A program made the position numbers and the translations under genes. The notes beneath the pieces are model-generated. The model was not told where the DNA came from. It made no database searches and saw nothing but the letters and a program-made list of their open reading frames with translations. A stretch of DNA of 64,000 bases from Symsagittifera roscoffensis (lineage: Eukaryota > Xenacoelomorpha > Acoela > Convolutidae): positions 58,616,754-58,680,753 of the forward strand of contig NC_087065.1 in assembly GCF_963678635.1 (NCBI RefSeq), given 5' to 3'. Shown in pieces: positions 1 through 10,003 of this stretch (within the stretch, counting starts at the first letter, position 1; each line of letters begins with the position of its first letter).

Positions 1-3000
1 CCTCTTCCACTGGTACAACCCCAATTCGCACGCGAATCCGGTTTTCTCCCTGTCCTTCTTTCGCAGAGGAACCTGCCAGAAGGCAGAACCCAAGTCCAAT
101 GTGGTGAAGAACTTTGCATCACCAAGTTTGGATAGGCTCTCGTCTATTCGCGGTATCGGGTACGCATCTTTAATCGTTACCGCGTTCAAGTAACGAAAGT
201 CGCAACAAAATCTAAGCTGCCCCCCTTTCTTTTTCGCCATTACTACTCCGCAAGCCCATGGTGATTTCGAGGGTTCTATCATGTCGTATTCAAGCAACAT
301 TTCTATTTCCGCTCGGCACGCTTCCGATTTATGTGGCGTCATTCGCCTTGCGCCTTCCCTATGGGGAACGGCGCCCTCTTCTAGTTCGATTTCGTGTTCG
401 ACGAAATTACAGCAACCGATGTCCGCCTTATGTTTTGAAAATACTTCGGCGTTCCGATCTAGGAGGTCCCGCAATTTTTCAAAATCTCCCTCACCTATTT
501 TTCCTTTTAAATGTTCTATTTCTGGCAAAACCGGTTTGTCAGAATCTAGTTCATATGACGAGGGGCGTTCCGGAAAATTCGAGCAGCTTGATAAGCCGTC
601 GTCCGTTTCGGATTTCATTGAAAACAATTTACGAATAGATTTTAATTCATCAATCCTCTTTAAAATTTTATCTTTATTGGCATGATAAGGACAGTCTTTC
701 ACACTATATTTCTTCAAGTTTTGTGTCTCTTCATAGTCGGTCCTCATCGGCAATGCGTAACCAAGCTTCTTTCCACGCTGGATTGAAACCGTGGTGTCCA
801 GTGTGTTCAACAACACACTGACACACAGTCCGTTTCGCGTTACCGAGAAGCTCCGGCCTAAAATCACCGAACTCTGACTATTTGGATTCGGTACTAAGCA
901 AACCTGTTTACTATCACTTAACGAATTTAAATTTCTCATTCTAAAAATCGCTACTACAGCTTGTCCTGGTTGTAATTTTACTTTTCTATCCAAAAAAACT
1001 GGTACCTTATTCTCGTCTGTTATTATCCTATTAATTGGTCTCTTAACATACTTTCGGTCCGGGTTTCTAATCCGTATTAGACCGTTGTTCAAGTCAATCA
1101 TCACGTCAAAGTTCCTGACAAAATCTCTGCCCAAGATGAATTGGTCGGCGTCGTCCAGATTCTCTACCACCAGGAAGCTCATCCAAAGGTTCCGTCCTCC
1201 CATGTGAAGGACCGTCACCGGTGTTCTTCCGGCTACGTAGATAGCTCCTCGATTTGCAGCGGCTAGTCGGAGATTCGTAGGAATCAGATCTTCCCGCGTG
1301 AAGCCCATTCTCTCCCAGGTTTTTATCGGCATCACACTCACCACCGCGCCTGTGTCCAGAAGCCCTGTGACTCCGATTTTTGTTCCGTTGGTGTCAAGCA
1401 GGTGTGCTGTCACATCTGCTTCATATCCAATATGTACCGCGTCTTGTTCCATCATGGCGTCATGGCCTATCCTGCGGACTTTGAGTTCCTCTTCACCCAA
1501 ATAGATCTGCCCCATTTGGTCATCATCTGTTGTTATGTAAGTCCTGGTGTAGATGCTGATTCCATCCACGTTCAGCATTATTTGATACGGCCCATAGACC
1601 TCCAAGTAGCGTCCATGAAGTTTCTTCATGCGAGGGCCACCCGTCGTTAGTAGTGCTCGCACAGCTCTCGACTCAGTGCGTGGCTCCACCTGCCTCAGAT
1701 AATCTGCATATGTGTCCAAATGCATTAAAGTGAACTCTGATGGTTCACTCAAATTTCTTATTACCTGGTGTCCAGCCACTGAGATTATCGACTGTATCTT
1801 CTTTCCCTGCGGCGCCATGCCGAACCTCTTACCGGAGATCACTTTAAGTTTCATATCTAAACTGCTTGGTGTTTTCGTCTCTTCGAACTCCGTTGCCTCG
1901 AAGGTATTCAGTTGCTCCTGAAGCTTTTCATTTTCCAGTTCAAGTTTCACTTTTTGTTCGATCTCTTTCGTCACTAATTCCTGCTGTACTCTATTTAGAG
2001 CATCCTTTGCGGCTGCCTTATAATCGATCTTGAAGTCATCGGCCGCAGTTGCTGGTTCCGGTTCACGTGCTTCTTCTGTTACTGCTTGCATTTTCTTTGC
2101 CGCCAGCTCTTGAGGTTTGTCCTTCCTGCGTGCCTCTGCTTCGCTCAACAGGCGAGCCTTGCTGGCTTTCACTCCTGACAGAGCTTCCTCATGCCTTGGA
2201 TGCTTGATGTCTGCCACTGCATCCCAGAATTGCGGACAATCTGATTTAAAATGACCTTCCAAGTTACAAAAGAAACACCTCGGGCCAAATTTCGCAATTA
2301 CTCCTCTCATGAAATCCTCATGATCCAACTCTGACGCATCTTCGTCCTCGAGGCTAAAGCCTATTGCTTTCATGCCTTGTTTGTAAGCTGGGCATGCTGA
2401 CACATGATGGTCTGTTGAACTGCAATTAGCACAAGAAGGTCTCTTGTCCATATCATCCCTCGGTTTGTACCAATTATTCCCTTGGTTAGCTGGTCCGTTG
2501 TTAAAATTGCCATAATTGTTCTTGTAATATCCAGATCTCGAAGGAGGTTTCAACAAAAGATACTCTTTTGATTTGAGTCTCAACTCCTCCGGTGTTGGCG
2601 CATTAGTTGATAGTGGTGTGTAATGCGTTGCTAGCATCGTACGAAGTTCATCATTTTTCACACCATCGATGAATTTTGAGGCTACGGCCAGGTTCATCCT
2701 TCGGTTTGACTCATCCGGTTGGCTGCGTCTTCTCAGCATTTCCAAATCATCGAGAAACTTGTCTATTGTTTCATCTTCTCGTTGCCTCCGTTTCTCGAAG
2801 CGCATCATCGCCTGGTGCCCCTGCACCCCTGATCCGAAACGGTTTAACAAGATTTCGAAGATTTTCTCAGCAGTGTCACGTTGATACTGTTTCTTAGCCA
2901 TGACACAGTTCAGGGCTGTCCCTTCTAAGTTGCTGGTGAGCGCGCTGCATTCCTGTCTCTCCGACAAGTCCTCTTCCTCGAAATGCAGCTTCATTACCTC

Positions 3001-4755
3001 TATCCAGGTATCAATACAGCCATCAGATTCGTCCTTGTAGCATCTTGGCTTCTTAAAGACTCTTCTGGACTTTTCACTGCGTTCATTGGTTCCAGATAAC
3101 CGCGTCAGGAATGTCTCCAAAGACCTGTTCAGGGGTTCAAATGCTGTGGCCATTGCCGTAGCATCCCTTGAGTGTCCCGCCTGAGTGTCCTCAGACCTTG
3201 TCGAAGGCTCTGTGTGCGGTGCATCCCTGCAATCCGAATCACCATGAGCGTTTCCCGCTTGGCCCATGTGACTCCTCCTCGGGCTTGTATGCCCCATGTT
3301 GCCAGAATCGCTTCTCCCGGTCGCATGTGTGCTTTGCGTTGGTCGTTCGTTCGAGGTTTGTCTGTTCCCCGTTGAACTTGCTCTACTGTTCGGGCCCCAT
3401 GCTGTATTACCCCTTGTGGCATAGCCTGATGAACTGCCCCTGCCTCTAGTGGATCCATTTGTCTTCCTCCTTTGATGTTCATTGAAGTTCACCCTCGGTT
3501 CCCTGCTGGGACCTCCCGAGTTCGGCTCTCCTTCTTTTGGTCCACTCTTGCTGCTTAGTAGCCCGTCCAACCTATCCATGATAGCCTGCGTTCGCCTCTC
3601 CATCATCGCGTCTATCTTTGTGTCAAGAGACCCAAGAGACTGCTCTTGCTGAATTCTTAACTTCTCCATGTCGGCTCTTAAGCGTAACTCCCTCTGTTCC
3701 GCCTCTCTTGTCATTCGCGACAAGTTCCTCGTCATATGTTCGTCCGTTCTTTCTTTCAAGCGTTTTTCGCTTCTGTCAACTTCTTGTCTGTTGCGGTTTA
3801 TTTCTTCCCGCAGACTTTCTCTTTCAATGTGAACTGCTCTTTCTAGTTCACTCATCCTTATCGACATCTGTTCATTTTGTTCTCCTAAACTGCCCACTAT
3901 GTTGTTTAAGGCTTCTTCTAGTGCTGCCCCGTTATCCACGAGTGGCGTCACTAGTGGCGGTGTAACCCTGTCGGAGCCAGGTAACTTCGTGCTTGTCGAG
4001 ATCCGGGCCTTGACTCTGTGCTTCAACGTCTTTTCATTATTTATTTCAGGATCCATTAACGCATTGCCGAGCCCTCTGGTTCTACTCTCTTCAGGTTGTG
4101 GCTCCGAACTTGTCCTAATCGCGAAGTCCTTTGACTGGCCCGGTGTGTTTGCCTCCTTACTTATCGTTGTCACTACACCAAATTTGTCCATGGTTCCAGT
4201 CTCTCTTCCGACGTGTGCCTCACTCTCCTGGATCGAACTATTGAGGCTGACTTGAGATCCAAAGTCCCCTTGCTCCTCTTCATCCTCTTCCTCCTGGGAC
4301 TCACCATCGTTTCCTGCTCCTCCTCCCATGCTGAATGGAAAGATGTTTCCGAAGGTGTTCTTCATTCTTTCTGAGAACGATGATGAGGTTGTTTGTTTCC
4401 CAGTTCCGCTTGCCATCATAGTGTTGTCTGTCGGAGATCTTCTAGTTGCCGTTACTTCAGTTGAGATGTCGGACAGTTCCGACATCTCCTCTCGATCCAA
4501 CGTCCCGGTGGAAGTGGCAAAATCATGGCCTTGTTCTACCGGAGTAGATTCACTCGCCAGCCTTCTGCCTCTCCCTTCCAGTCCATTTACTCCCTGGTTG
4601 TCGTTCATGGTATGGTCCGTATTGACCTCCACTTCTAACAGTTCTCTTCGCTCTTCTGAGGTCTTTTGACTTCTCGTTTCAACCATTCTGCCTGAAACCG
4701 TCCCCTCTTTATCGGACCGGGTTCGCTTGATCCAATCCACAAAAGGATCGGTCAT
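1..4755 (-). CDS. Gag-Pol polyprotein of a Ty3/Gypsy-like LTR retrotransposon, 3' end cut by the window
   Basis: Reading the minus strand from the ATG at 4755 gives one open frame of 1585 codons that is still open at position 1. Gag part: an acidic, low-complexity N-terminus; a long charged coiled coil at about residues 285-400; a capsid-like helical region around residues 560-740; and two CCHC zinc knuckles (CX2CX4HX4C) starting at residues 775 and 827. An aspartic protease follows with the active-site triplet Asp1134-Thr-Gly-Ala. The RT domain starts near residue 1480 and shows the LDLGSAF motif-A region with its catalytic Asp near residue 1553. The window ends before the YxDD motif, RNase H and integrase. 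Fusing Gag and Pol without a frameshift is known in some Gypsy lineages. The lack of stops over 4.7 kb suggests a young copy. The clade within Ty3/Gypsy is not determined. Confidence 0.9.
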   Translation of the reverse strand, partial: MTDPFVDWIKRTRSDKEGTVSGRMVETRSQKTSEERRELLEVEVNTDHTMNDNQGVNGLEGRGRRLASESTPVEQGHDFATSTGTLDREEMSELSDISTEVTATRRSPTDNTMMASGTGKQTTSSSFSERMKNTFGNIFPFSMGGGAGNDGESQEEEDEEEQGDFGSQVSLNSSIQESEAHVGRETGTMDKFGVVTTISKEANTPGQSKDFAIRTSSEPQPEESRTRGLGNALMDPEINNEKTLKHRVKARISTSTKLPGSDRVTPPLVTPLVDNGAALEEALNNIVGSLGEQNEQMSIRMSELERAVHIERESLREEINRNRQEVDRSEKRLKERTDEHMTRNLSRMTREAEQRELRLRADMEKLRIQQEQSLGSLDTKIDAMMERRTQAIMDRLDGLLSSKSGPKEGEPNSGGPSREPRVNFNEHQRRKTNGSTRGRGSSSGYATRGNTAWGPNSRASSTGNRQTSNERPTQSTHATGRSDSGNMGHTSPRRSHMGQAGNAHGDSDCRDAPHTEPSTRSEDTQAGHSRDATAMATAFEPLNRSLETFLTRLSGTNERSEKSRRVFKKPRCYKDESDGCIDTWIEVMKLHFEEEDLSERQECSALTSNLEGTALNCVMAKKQYQRDTAEKIFEILLNRFGSGVQGHQAMMRFEKRRQREDETIDKFLDDLEMLRRRSQPDESNRRMNLAVASKFIDGVKNDELRTMLATHYTPLSTNAPTPEELRLKSKEYLLLKPPSRSGYYKNNYGNFNNGPANQGNNWYKPRDDMDKRPSCANCSSTDHHVSACPAYKQGMKAIGFSLEDEDASELDHEDFMRGVIAKFGPRCFFCNLEGHFKSDCPQFWDAVADIKHPRHEEALSGVKASKARLLSEAEARRKDKPQELAAKKMQAVTEEAREPEPATAADDFKIDYKAAAKDALNRVQQELVTKEIEQKVKLELENEKLQEQLNTFEATEFEETKTPSSLDMKLKVISGKRFGMAPQGKKIQSIISVAGHQVIRNLSEPSEFTLMHLDTYADYLRQVEPRTESRAVRALLTTGGPRMKKLHGRYLEVYGPYQIMLNVDGISIYTRTYITTDDDQMGQIYLGEEELKVRRIGHDAMMEQDAVHIGYEADVTAHLLDTNGTKIGVTGLLDTGAVVSVMPIKTWERMGFTREDLIPTNLRLAAANRGAIYVAGRTPVTVLHMGGRNLWMSFLVVENLDDADQFILGRDFVRNFDVMIDLNNGLIRIRNPDRKYVKRPINRIITDENKVPVFLDRKVKLQPGQAVVAIFRMRNLNSLSDSKQVCLVPNPNSQSSVILGRSFSVTRNGLCVSVLLNTLDTTVSIQRGKKLGYALPMRTDYEETQNLKKYSVKDCPYHANKDKILKRIDELKSIRKLFSMKSETDDGLSSCSNFPERPSSYELDSDKPVLPEIEHLKGKIGEGDFEKLRDLLDRNAEVFSKHKADIGCCNFVEHEIELEEGAVPHREGARRMTPHKSEACRAEIEMLLEYDMIEPSKSPWACGVVMAKKKGGQLRFCCDFRYLNAVTIKDAYPIPRIDESLSKLGDAKFFTTLDLGSAFWQVPLRKKDREKTGFACELGLYQWKR

Positions 4756-5611
4756 CGTTTTTCTTTACTTTTCAGGTATGAATTTCCTAGAGCTATTACC
4801 TCGTTTTGGTATCCTTGACTTGTCTAAGCTCATTCTCTATTTGTCACTTTCCTATGCCTACTCTTGACTCAATTGCTAGAGACCTTATAGTTTTATTAAA
4901 AATAATAATGACACAACACAATAAATTTCACCAGATTCTATTAAATAGTGACCACGAATCCCTGTATGTTGTCAGAGTACAGTTTGTATAAAATTTATTC
5001 ACACTAACCGATTATCGGTCCAAAGATCTGGAAACTAGCACAATATGATGTTATCAGTCAATTTTAAAAGATAGTGTACTCACTACCCAATCAAGCACAG
5101 TTTAGGTTGATTTAAAATCAAAAAACAAAAAATATATATTGACACAATCTGAATGTATATATAAAAAAACGTATGTGTCTTGTACTCTTAGTCGGTCGCA
5201 GTACAATAGTCGAACCTGTCTTTTAAAGAAAAAGCTTTCCCTGCTTGGTGCTGCACCAAACAGACAAAACTTTGAAGGCAGTTATTCGCTCAAGTGGGCG
5301 TCTATTGCACCCACCGAGTATTGTGTTACCTATCTGCCTTCGGACTGCCCGAGCTAGACCTACTAAAATCCTCAGGGCAGTCACTTTTCCCAACAACGTA
5401 TTATGTTTCAATCCACACCAATGAGTCACGCTCTTTTTAATTTAGACTTAGTGTCGCGAATATCCGAGTTCGGACCTGTTTTGTATTAGTCTGGTTCTTT
5501 TTGAAAGGCAAGTTACCAGTGCAGTCACTGATACCTAGCCTGTGTATTAATAACCTAATACCTCTCGCTTTTTAGTCTTTCTTTCGTTTACCTAAGTCCT
5601 TAATAAAATGA

Positions 5612-8350
5612 TACCCCTCCGGATTGGCACAATTATGACCCTTCCGGACTGTCAGAATGTGGACCCCTCCGGATTGGGACCCCTCCGAGTTAGTTAATAG
5701 TAGACCCCTCCGGATTTGGACCCCTCCGAATTAGCAACTATAAGACCCCTCCGGATTCGGACCCCTCTGACTTTGAAAATTTTCGACCCCTCCGGATTGG
5801 GAGCCCTTAGCTCTGTCAAAGTAGCTTTTCGTAGTTTTCTTAATTTCAGCTTATACCCCTCCGGATACGTTCTGCGTTGCTTTTATGCTGTTTGAATTAA
5901 CTGGGAAGGGTATAGGGTCCTTTCCTAGACCCCTCCGGATTGAAGTTAAGGCACTTATTTGACAATTCACACTAACGGTGAAGGGTCTTATCACTTGCCT
6001 AACTTCGACTCTATTATGGTTGTCTTGTGCCTTCAGCCTTCCCTTTTTGTCTAGAACTGTCCTAAGTTACCTAGTTCAATCGCTATCAACTTTTGGTAGG
6101 GGTATAAGGGTTTTTCAGAAAAATTTATAAAACGTGAAGGGTGTACCCCTCCGGATTTGTGTAATTTGCTAAAAACAATCTCAAAAAATTTTCTCGCTCG
6201 CTTTTCCGAAAAATTTCTGATCCTTTTAGTAAGCTCAGCTAATTTCTGATCTATTGGTACCAAGATCAACTCGATATGATCAGTAGTTCCAAAGTTATTA
6301 ACCAAAACGTCTTTTTTCCGAACTCAAAAAATTTTCTCTCTTATAGGTTCCGCCTAACTTTTTCCGCAAATCTGGTCCTTTCGACCTAAAAATTATTGAT
6401 CCGAGCTCAGAAGGCCTATACTCTTCTAGTTCAATGCAAAAGACCCAATCTAAAACGCTATTGTAGAAAAATTTTGCGAAAAACTATGCTACCTGGACCC
6501 CTCCGGATTGATGAATCCACCAAATCAAACACGTTATGTTCGATTTCTCTGCAACCCGGAAGGCTTTTGGGTAGCGGATTTTAAGAATTATAGATTCACT
6601 AGTGGACGTTGTCCGAACAACTATTTTTACTGTCCTACCTCAAAAATTTCAAAAAATTTTCTAAATTTTTAGTGTTTCTTACTATCAAAAATTGGGAAAA
6701 TTTGGTTTTTGGTACCAAACTAGTTCCAACCACTTCCGAACTAAAGTTAACCGGTTCTACTTATTACAGTAGTGCAGTTACGATGTAACACACTAACTTA
6801 CCGCTTTTTTCCGTTTCAAAAAATATCGATATCTCAAAAATCGCGACTTGTGGGGGGATCAAAATATCGCTATTTTGACCCTAAAAACCGGTCTGTTTTC
6901 GTTGTTTTTCACTGAAAAACGATATATGACTATTAATATAGGCTATATGAATAATAATATTAGTAATACTATACCCCTCCGGGTCTGTTTAATATCCGAA
7001 TTAAGGTGCTTAACTCGGATATTCGCAGTTCGGTGAAGGGTCACTACAGTGCAGCACTGTCGAGCCCCCCACAGATTACTATCTTACTTTTTGTACCAAA
7101 AGGGATACAAAACTTGTTAACGATACCCAACAGTCGATTGTTGTTGTCGTTGAGCCCCTTCTTGTTGCTCCTTGAACTGCTTGCCGGATCGGTCTTCACC
7201 CAAGACCCTTCCGAATTGAGCGCAAATCAGCTGACCCTTCCGGATTGAGCGCAATTTATCATTAACGTGCTTAAATGCTCAAATAACCCTACAGTACAAG
7301 CCTCACAAACGGGCCTCAAAATTGATCGTAACGATCCTGACTGATATAAATGCCTGTAACAACAATATATCTATCAACAACAAACGGGGGGGTTGAATCA
7401 CATCTTGTCTGGGGGGATGATTTCTACTGATTTTCTACTTTTTTTTTTACTGTTTTTGGTTTTTTCGGTAATTTTTTATGTTTTTTGTTTTTCTTGGGTA
7501 CTATACTACTTTTTGTTTGGTTTTACTTATATCTTTAAATGTTTTTGGTCACAAACCACTCAGGGGACGAGGGGTTCGCGATTCCCCCCACCCTTCCTGG
7601 TTCATGAATTTTCGGTCTTAACTAGGTTAAAAAACTATTCACGGTAATCCGGAAGGCTTCCGCGTTCCGAACTACCCTTCCGCCCCGGCAGTTTAGGCCT
7701 ATTAAGGGCGTTAATGTGAGCATCCGCTCGGCGCGGAGTGCTCGTTAACGGTTCCGCCGGTCATGATGTTATGAAAGAATAACACCCAGGAGCGCCATAA
7801 AAACATACATGTAACATTCGCCCGGAAGATACATATCGACGGATAACAAAACTAAGTCTTAAGACGACTGGCCAGCGTCTAAACAGAGCTTTGCATGTTT
7901 TTCACCGTCTCTACCAAGCCAGTACTTTTCGGTGGTCTTTCTTACATCGGGTCGACAAAAACGTTACTGTTCTCCGGCTTCGACCAGAACGCTCAAATTA
8001 ACTGAATTACATGCAAAGATAGTGAGCTCATGGCTGGGTCTCAGTATCCCCAGACCACGAGGTCACTCCTAAAAACAGGGCTACTACTTATCATATTACT
8101 ATTGTTTTTGTTCAGTAGATAAAAATCATCATCTCCATCGAAGATGGATCAACCCTTTCCCCCAACTCCTAGCTTCTCATCCTTATCAAAATGAATCCAG
8201 TTATTAATTAAACTCAATTCAGGACATGACAAGAAGCTAAAAGTTTATATAAAAGGCTAAAAGTTCCAGTCCCGAAACCCTTCCGGATTCTTGAATCCAG
8301 TGAATCAAGCTCCTCAAGTTCAATTTCACACCAATCCGGAAGGCTGGTCC
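5612..8350. repeat. Dispersed ACCCCTCCGGATT motif cluster
   Basis: A 13-14-base motif, ACCCCTCCGGATT with small variants, occurs more than a dozen times. It is densest at 5612-5960 (for example about 5614, 5661, 5702, 5746, 5786, 5853 and 5930) and recurs near 6145, 6495, 6972, 7203, 7232 and 8274. The reverse form AATCCGGAAGG appears near 7649 and 8334. The core TCCGGA is palindromic. Spacing is irregular, so this is not a simple satellite. On the retrotransposon's coding strand it reads AATCCGGAGGGGT. Confidence 0.7.
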
Positions 8351-8378
8351 TCACCCTTCACCGTTGTTGGCAACGGCC

Positions 8379-8410
8379 TTGCAACTATTGTAGCAGTACA
8401 ATAGTTGCAA
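8379..8410. repeat. Perfect 14-bp stem hairpin
   Basis: TTGCAACTATTGTA and its exact reverse complement flank a GCAG loop. The hairpin sits at the far edge of the TCCGGA-motif region. Confidence 0.75.
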
Positions 8411-8700
8411 CTTGGAACGTTCTCTGCTATTCTGTAGTTCGTTGTCGTTTTCCAATCTCGATTTTCGTACTGTTCGCAAGCGCAGATAAAAGTTGTTCTG
8501 TTTTTTACTCGCTTTTTTGTTAAAATGGCCGTTTCAGCATTTCTCAGAAACGTGACGTCATCATTCGAATTTTTGAAAATTTAAAATACTAGAATATTCT
8601 AGCCCTCACCGTTTGGCTAAACGTTCCAATAACGTCGCTAATCCTTCGAAATCATCAACTCGGAAGGCTTACTGCTCAAAATTCGAATCCTGCATAAATT

Positions 8701-9746
8701 GCATTTTAGCCATTCTGGTCGAATGTCACACAGAGCTGATCACAATCTCCTCCCAAGCCTTCAGCTGTTCATAGGATCGCATCCACTCCCTTTGCTCTTG
8801 CAATCTCTTCGCCTGATTTGGCAAGCTCTTCACCTCACCTTCGACTCCCGGTTCAAACAGAAGGAATTGTGAAGACTCAGGCTTACATTCTTCGCCAGGT
8901 CTTCCTCCAGTATTGACTCCCTCGCTCTAGTGTTGTCTCTGGATACTCTACCCACTCTTTTCCACCCCGTCGTGATCGCATTTCGATGGGTCAGCAGAGG
9001 TATAGACAAAGAAGAGGCCGCATATCAAAATAGGAGAAATTGTCTGGATTCTTCAAGATATGACGCCACGAGGACAATGGCCAATTGGACGGATCACAGG
9101 AAACAAACAAACCGATGATGACCAGATCCGCGTTTACTTCGTCAAAATAGCAGACAAAATTGCGTCAATACCAGCCATTAGACTAGCACCTGTTAGTCCG
9201 GATTATTGCAATCAAACAGCAAACGAAGATTCACGACAATGAGAGCCTCACCCCCAAAGCAGCCTTGCGCCGACAACCATAGCCCATCCCTTTTTTCCTT
9301 ATTTGTTTTGCAACTGCAAAATGAGGCCGAGTGTTATATGCCAATTTGACAATCGACAGCCATCTTAGATTACTTCAACTTTTCACATGCAATCAGGAAA
9401 ACTCCGGGAAAGAAATTGAAAACCAAAACTCAGCAAATACAAAATTGAAAAAAAATGCAAAACTGAATTACCAAACACGTGCAACCAACTAATTTATAAT
9501 CAAATCAAAGTTCAAAGCAAGAAAGACTCAAGTACATCGTGTAAATTAGAAACGTTTACATTTTCGTTTTCTATAACTTCTTTTGTTTTCTTGTCTGAAA
9601 AGCAGCCAATGCCAGCAGATTTTTTGCCTGTACTCATTAGTTTTTCAGCTAAGTGTCAATTCCACAGCTCTTGAAAAATTTATAAACGAGGAATTTAAAA
9701 ACGAACAGTTTGAAGTATTTACATTGCAACGGTTTTTAATTTTCAG
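8701..9746. other. Intergenic stretch with no recognised feature
   Basis: Only short, non-homologous open frames are present. This is the 5' flank of the RalBP1-like gene. A 5' non-coding exon or promoter may lie here, but nothing specific is seen. Confidence 0.4.
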
Positions 9747-10003
9747 TTTGTTAATGTAAAAGTTGGTAATGAGGCATCAGGCATGCTTGAAGATAGTGAT
9801 TCTGATGAAAGAGAAGGCTTTTTCTCAAATGAGTTGTCCGATCAGTCAAGCAGTACGAGAAGTCCGCCAACTCTTGGTATACTGAAAACGAAAAATAATA
9901 TATCAAAATCTCTGCCGTATCCTAGCTTAGGCACATCTTTTGTGCCTGGCTCTGTTAACCAAATAGCAACTGAATCTACTGATGAAGATGGGCTCGATGA
10001 AAA
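9747..10003 (+). CDS. RalBP1-like gene, exon 1 (coding from ATG 9783)
   Basis: The exon is open from 9747, right after a good acceptor (a T-rich tract ending TTTTCAG). The first ATG is at 9783 and is followed by an acidic Ser/Asp/Glu stretch (residues 1-74). The donor is AA|GTAAGG and the exon ends in phase 2. An acceptor directly upstream of the start codon means a 5' non-coding exon, or a trans-spliced leader, precedes it. Confidence 0.75.

Larger units (their letters stand above)
4756..8700 (-). other. Non-coding upstream region (leader/LTR candidate) of the left retrotransposon
   Basis: No convincing gene is seen here. The stretch lies directly upstream of the Gag start and is AT-rich. 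A TCCGGA-centred motif recurs in it (listed separately). It probably contains the 5' leader and perhaps the 5' LTR. I could not find a primer-binding site complementary to a tRNA 3' end, nor TG...CA ends, so the LTR borders are not called. Confidence 0.4.

Noticed and set aside
3129-3482. 117-codon minus-strand frame
   Set aside because: It lies in another frame of the Gag-Pol coding region and has no homology-like features.
5409-5430. CAATCCACACCA as a possible primer-binding site next to an LTR
   Set aside because: Spacing does not fit a tRNA acceptor stem plus T-arm, and no TG...CA LTR end adjoins it convincingly.
6848-7647. Short plus-strand frames upstream of Gag
   Set aside because: Low-complexity Leu/Phe-rich translations of AT/poly-T tracts; no evidence of genes.
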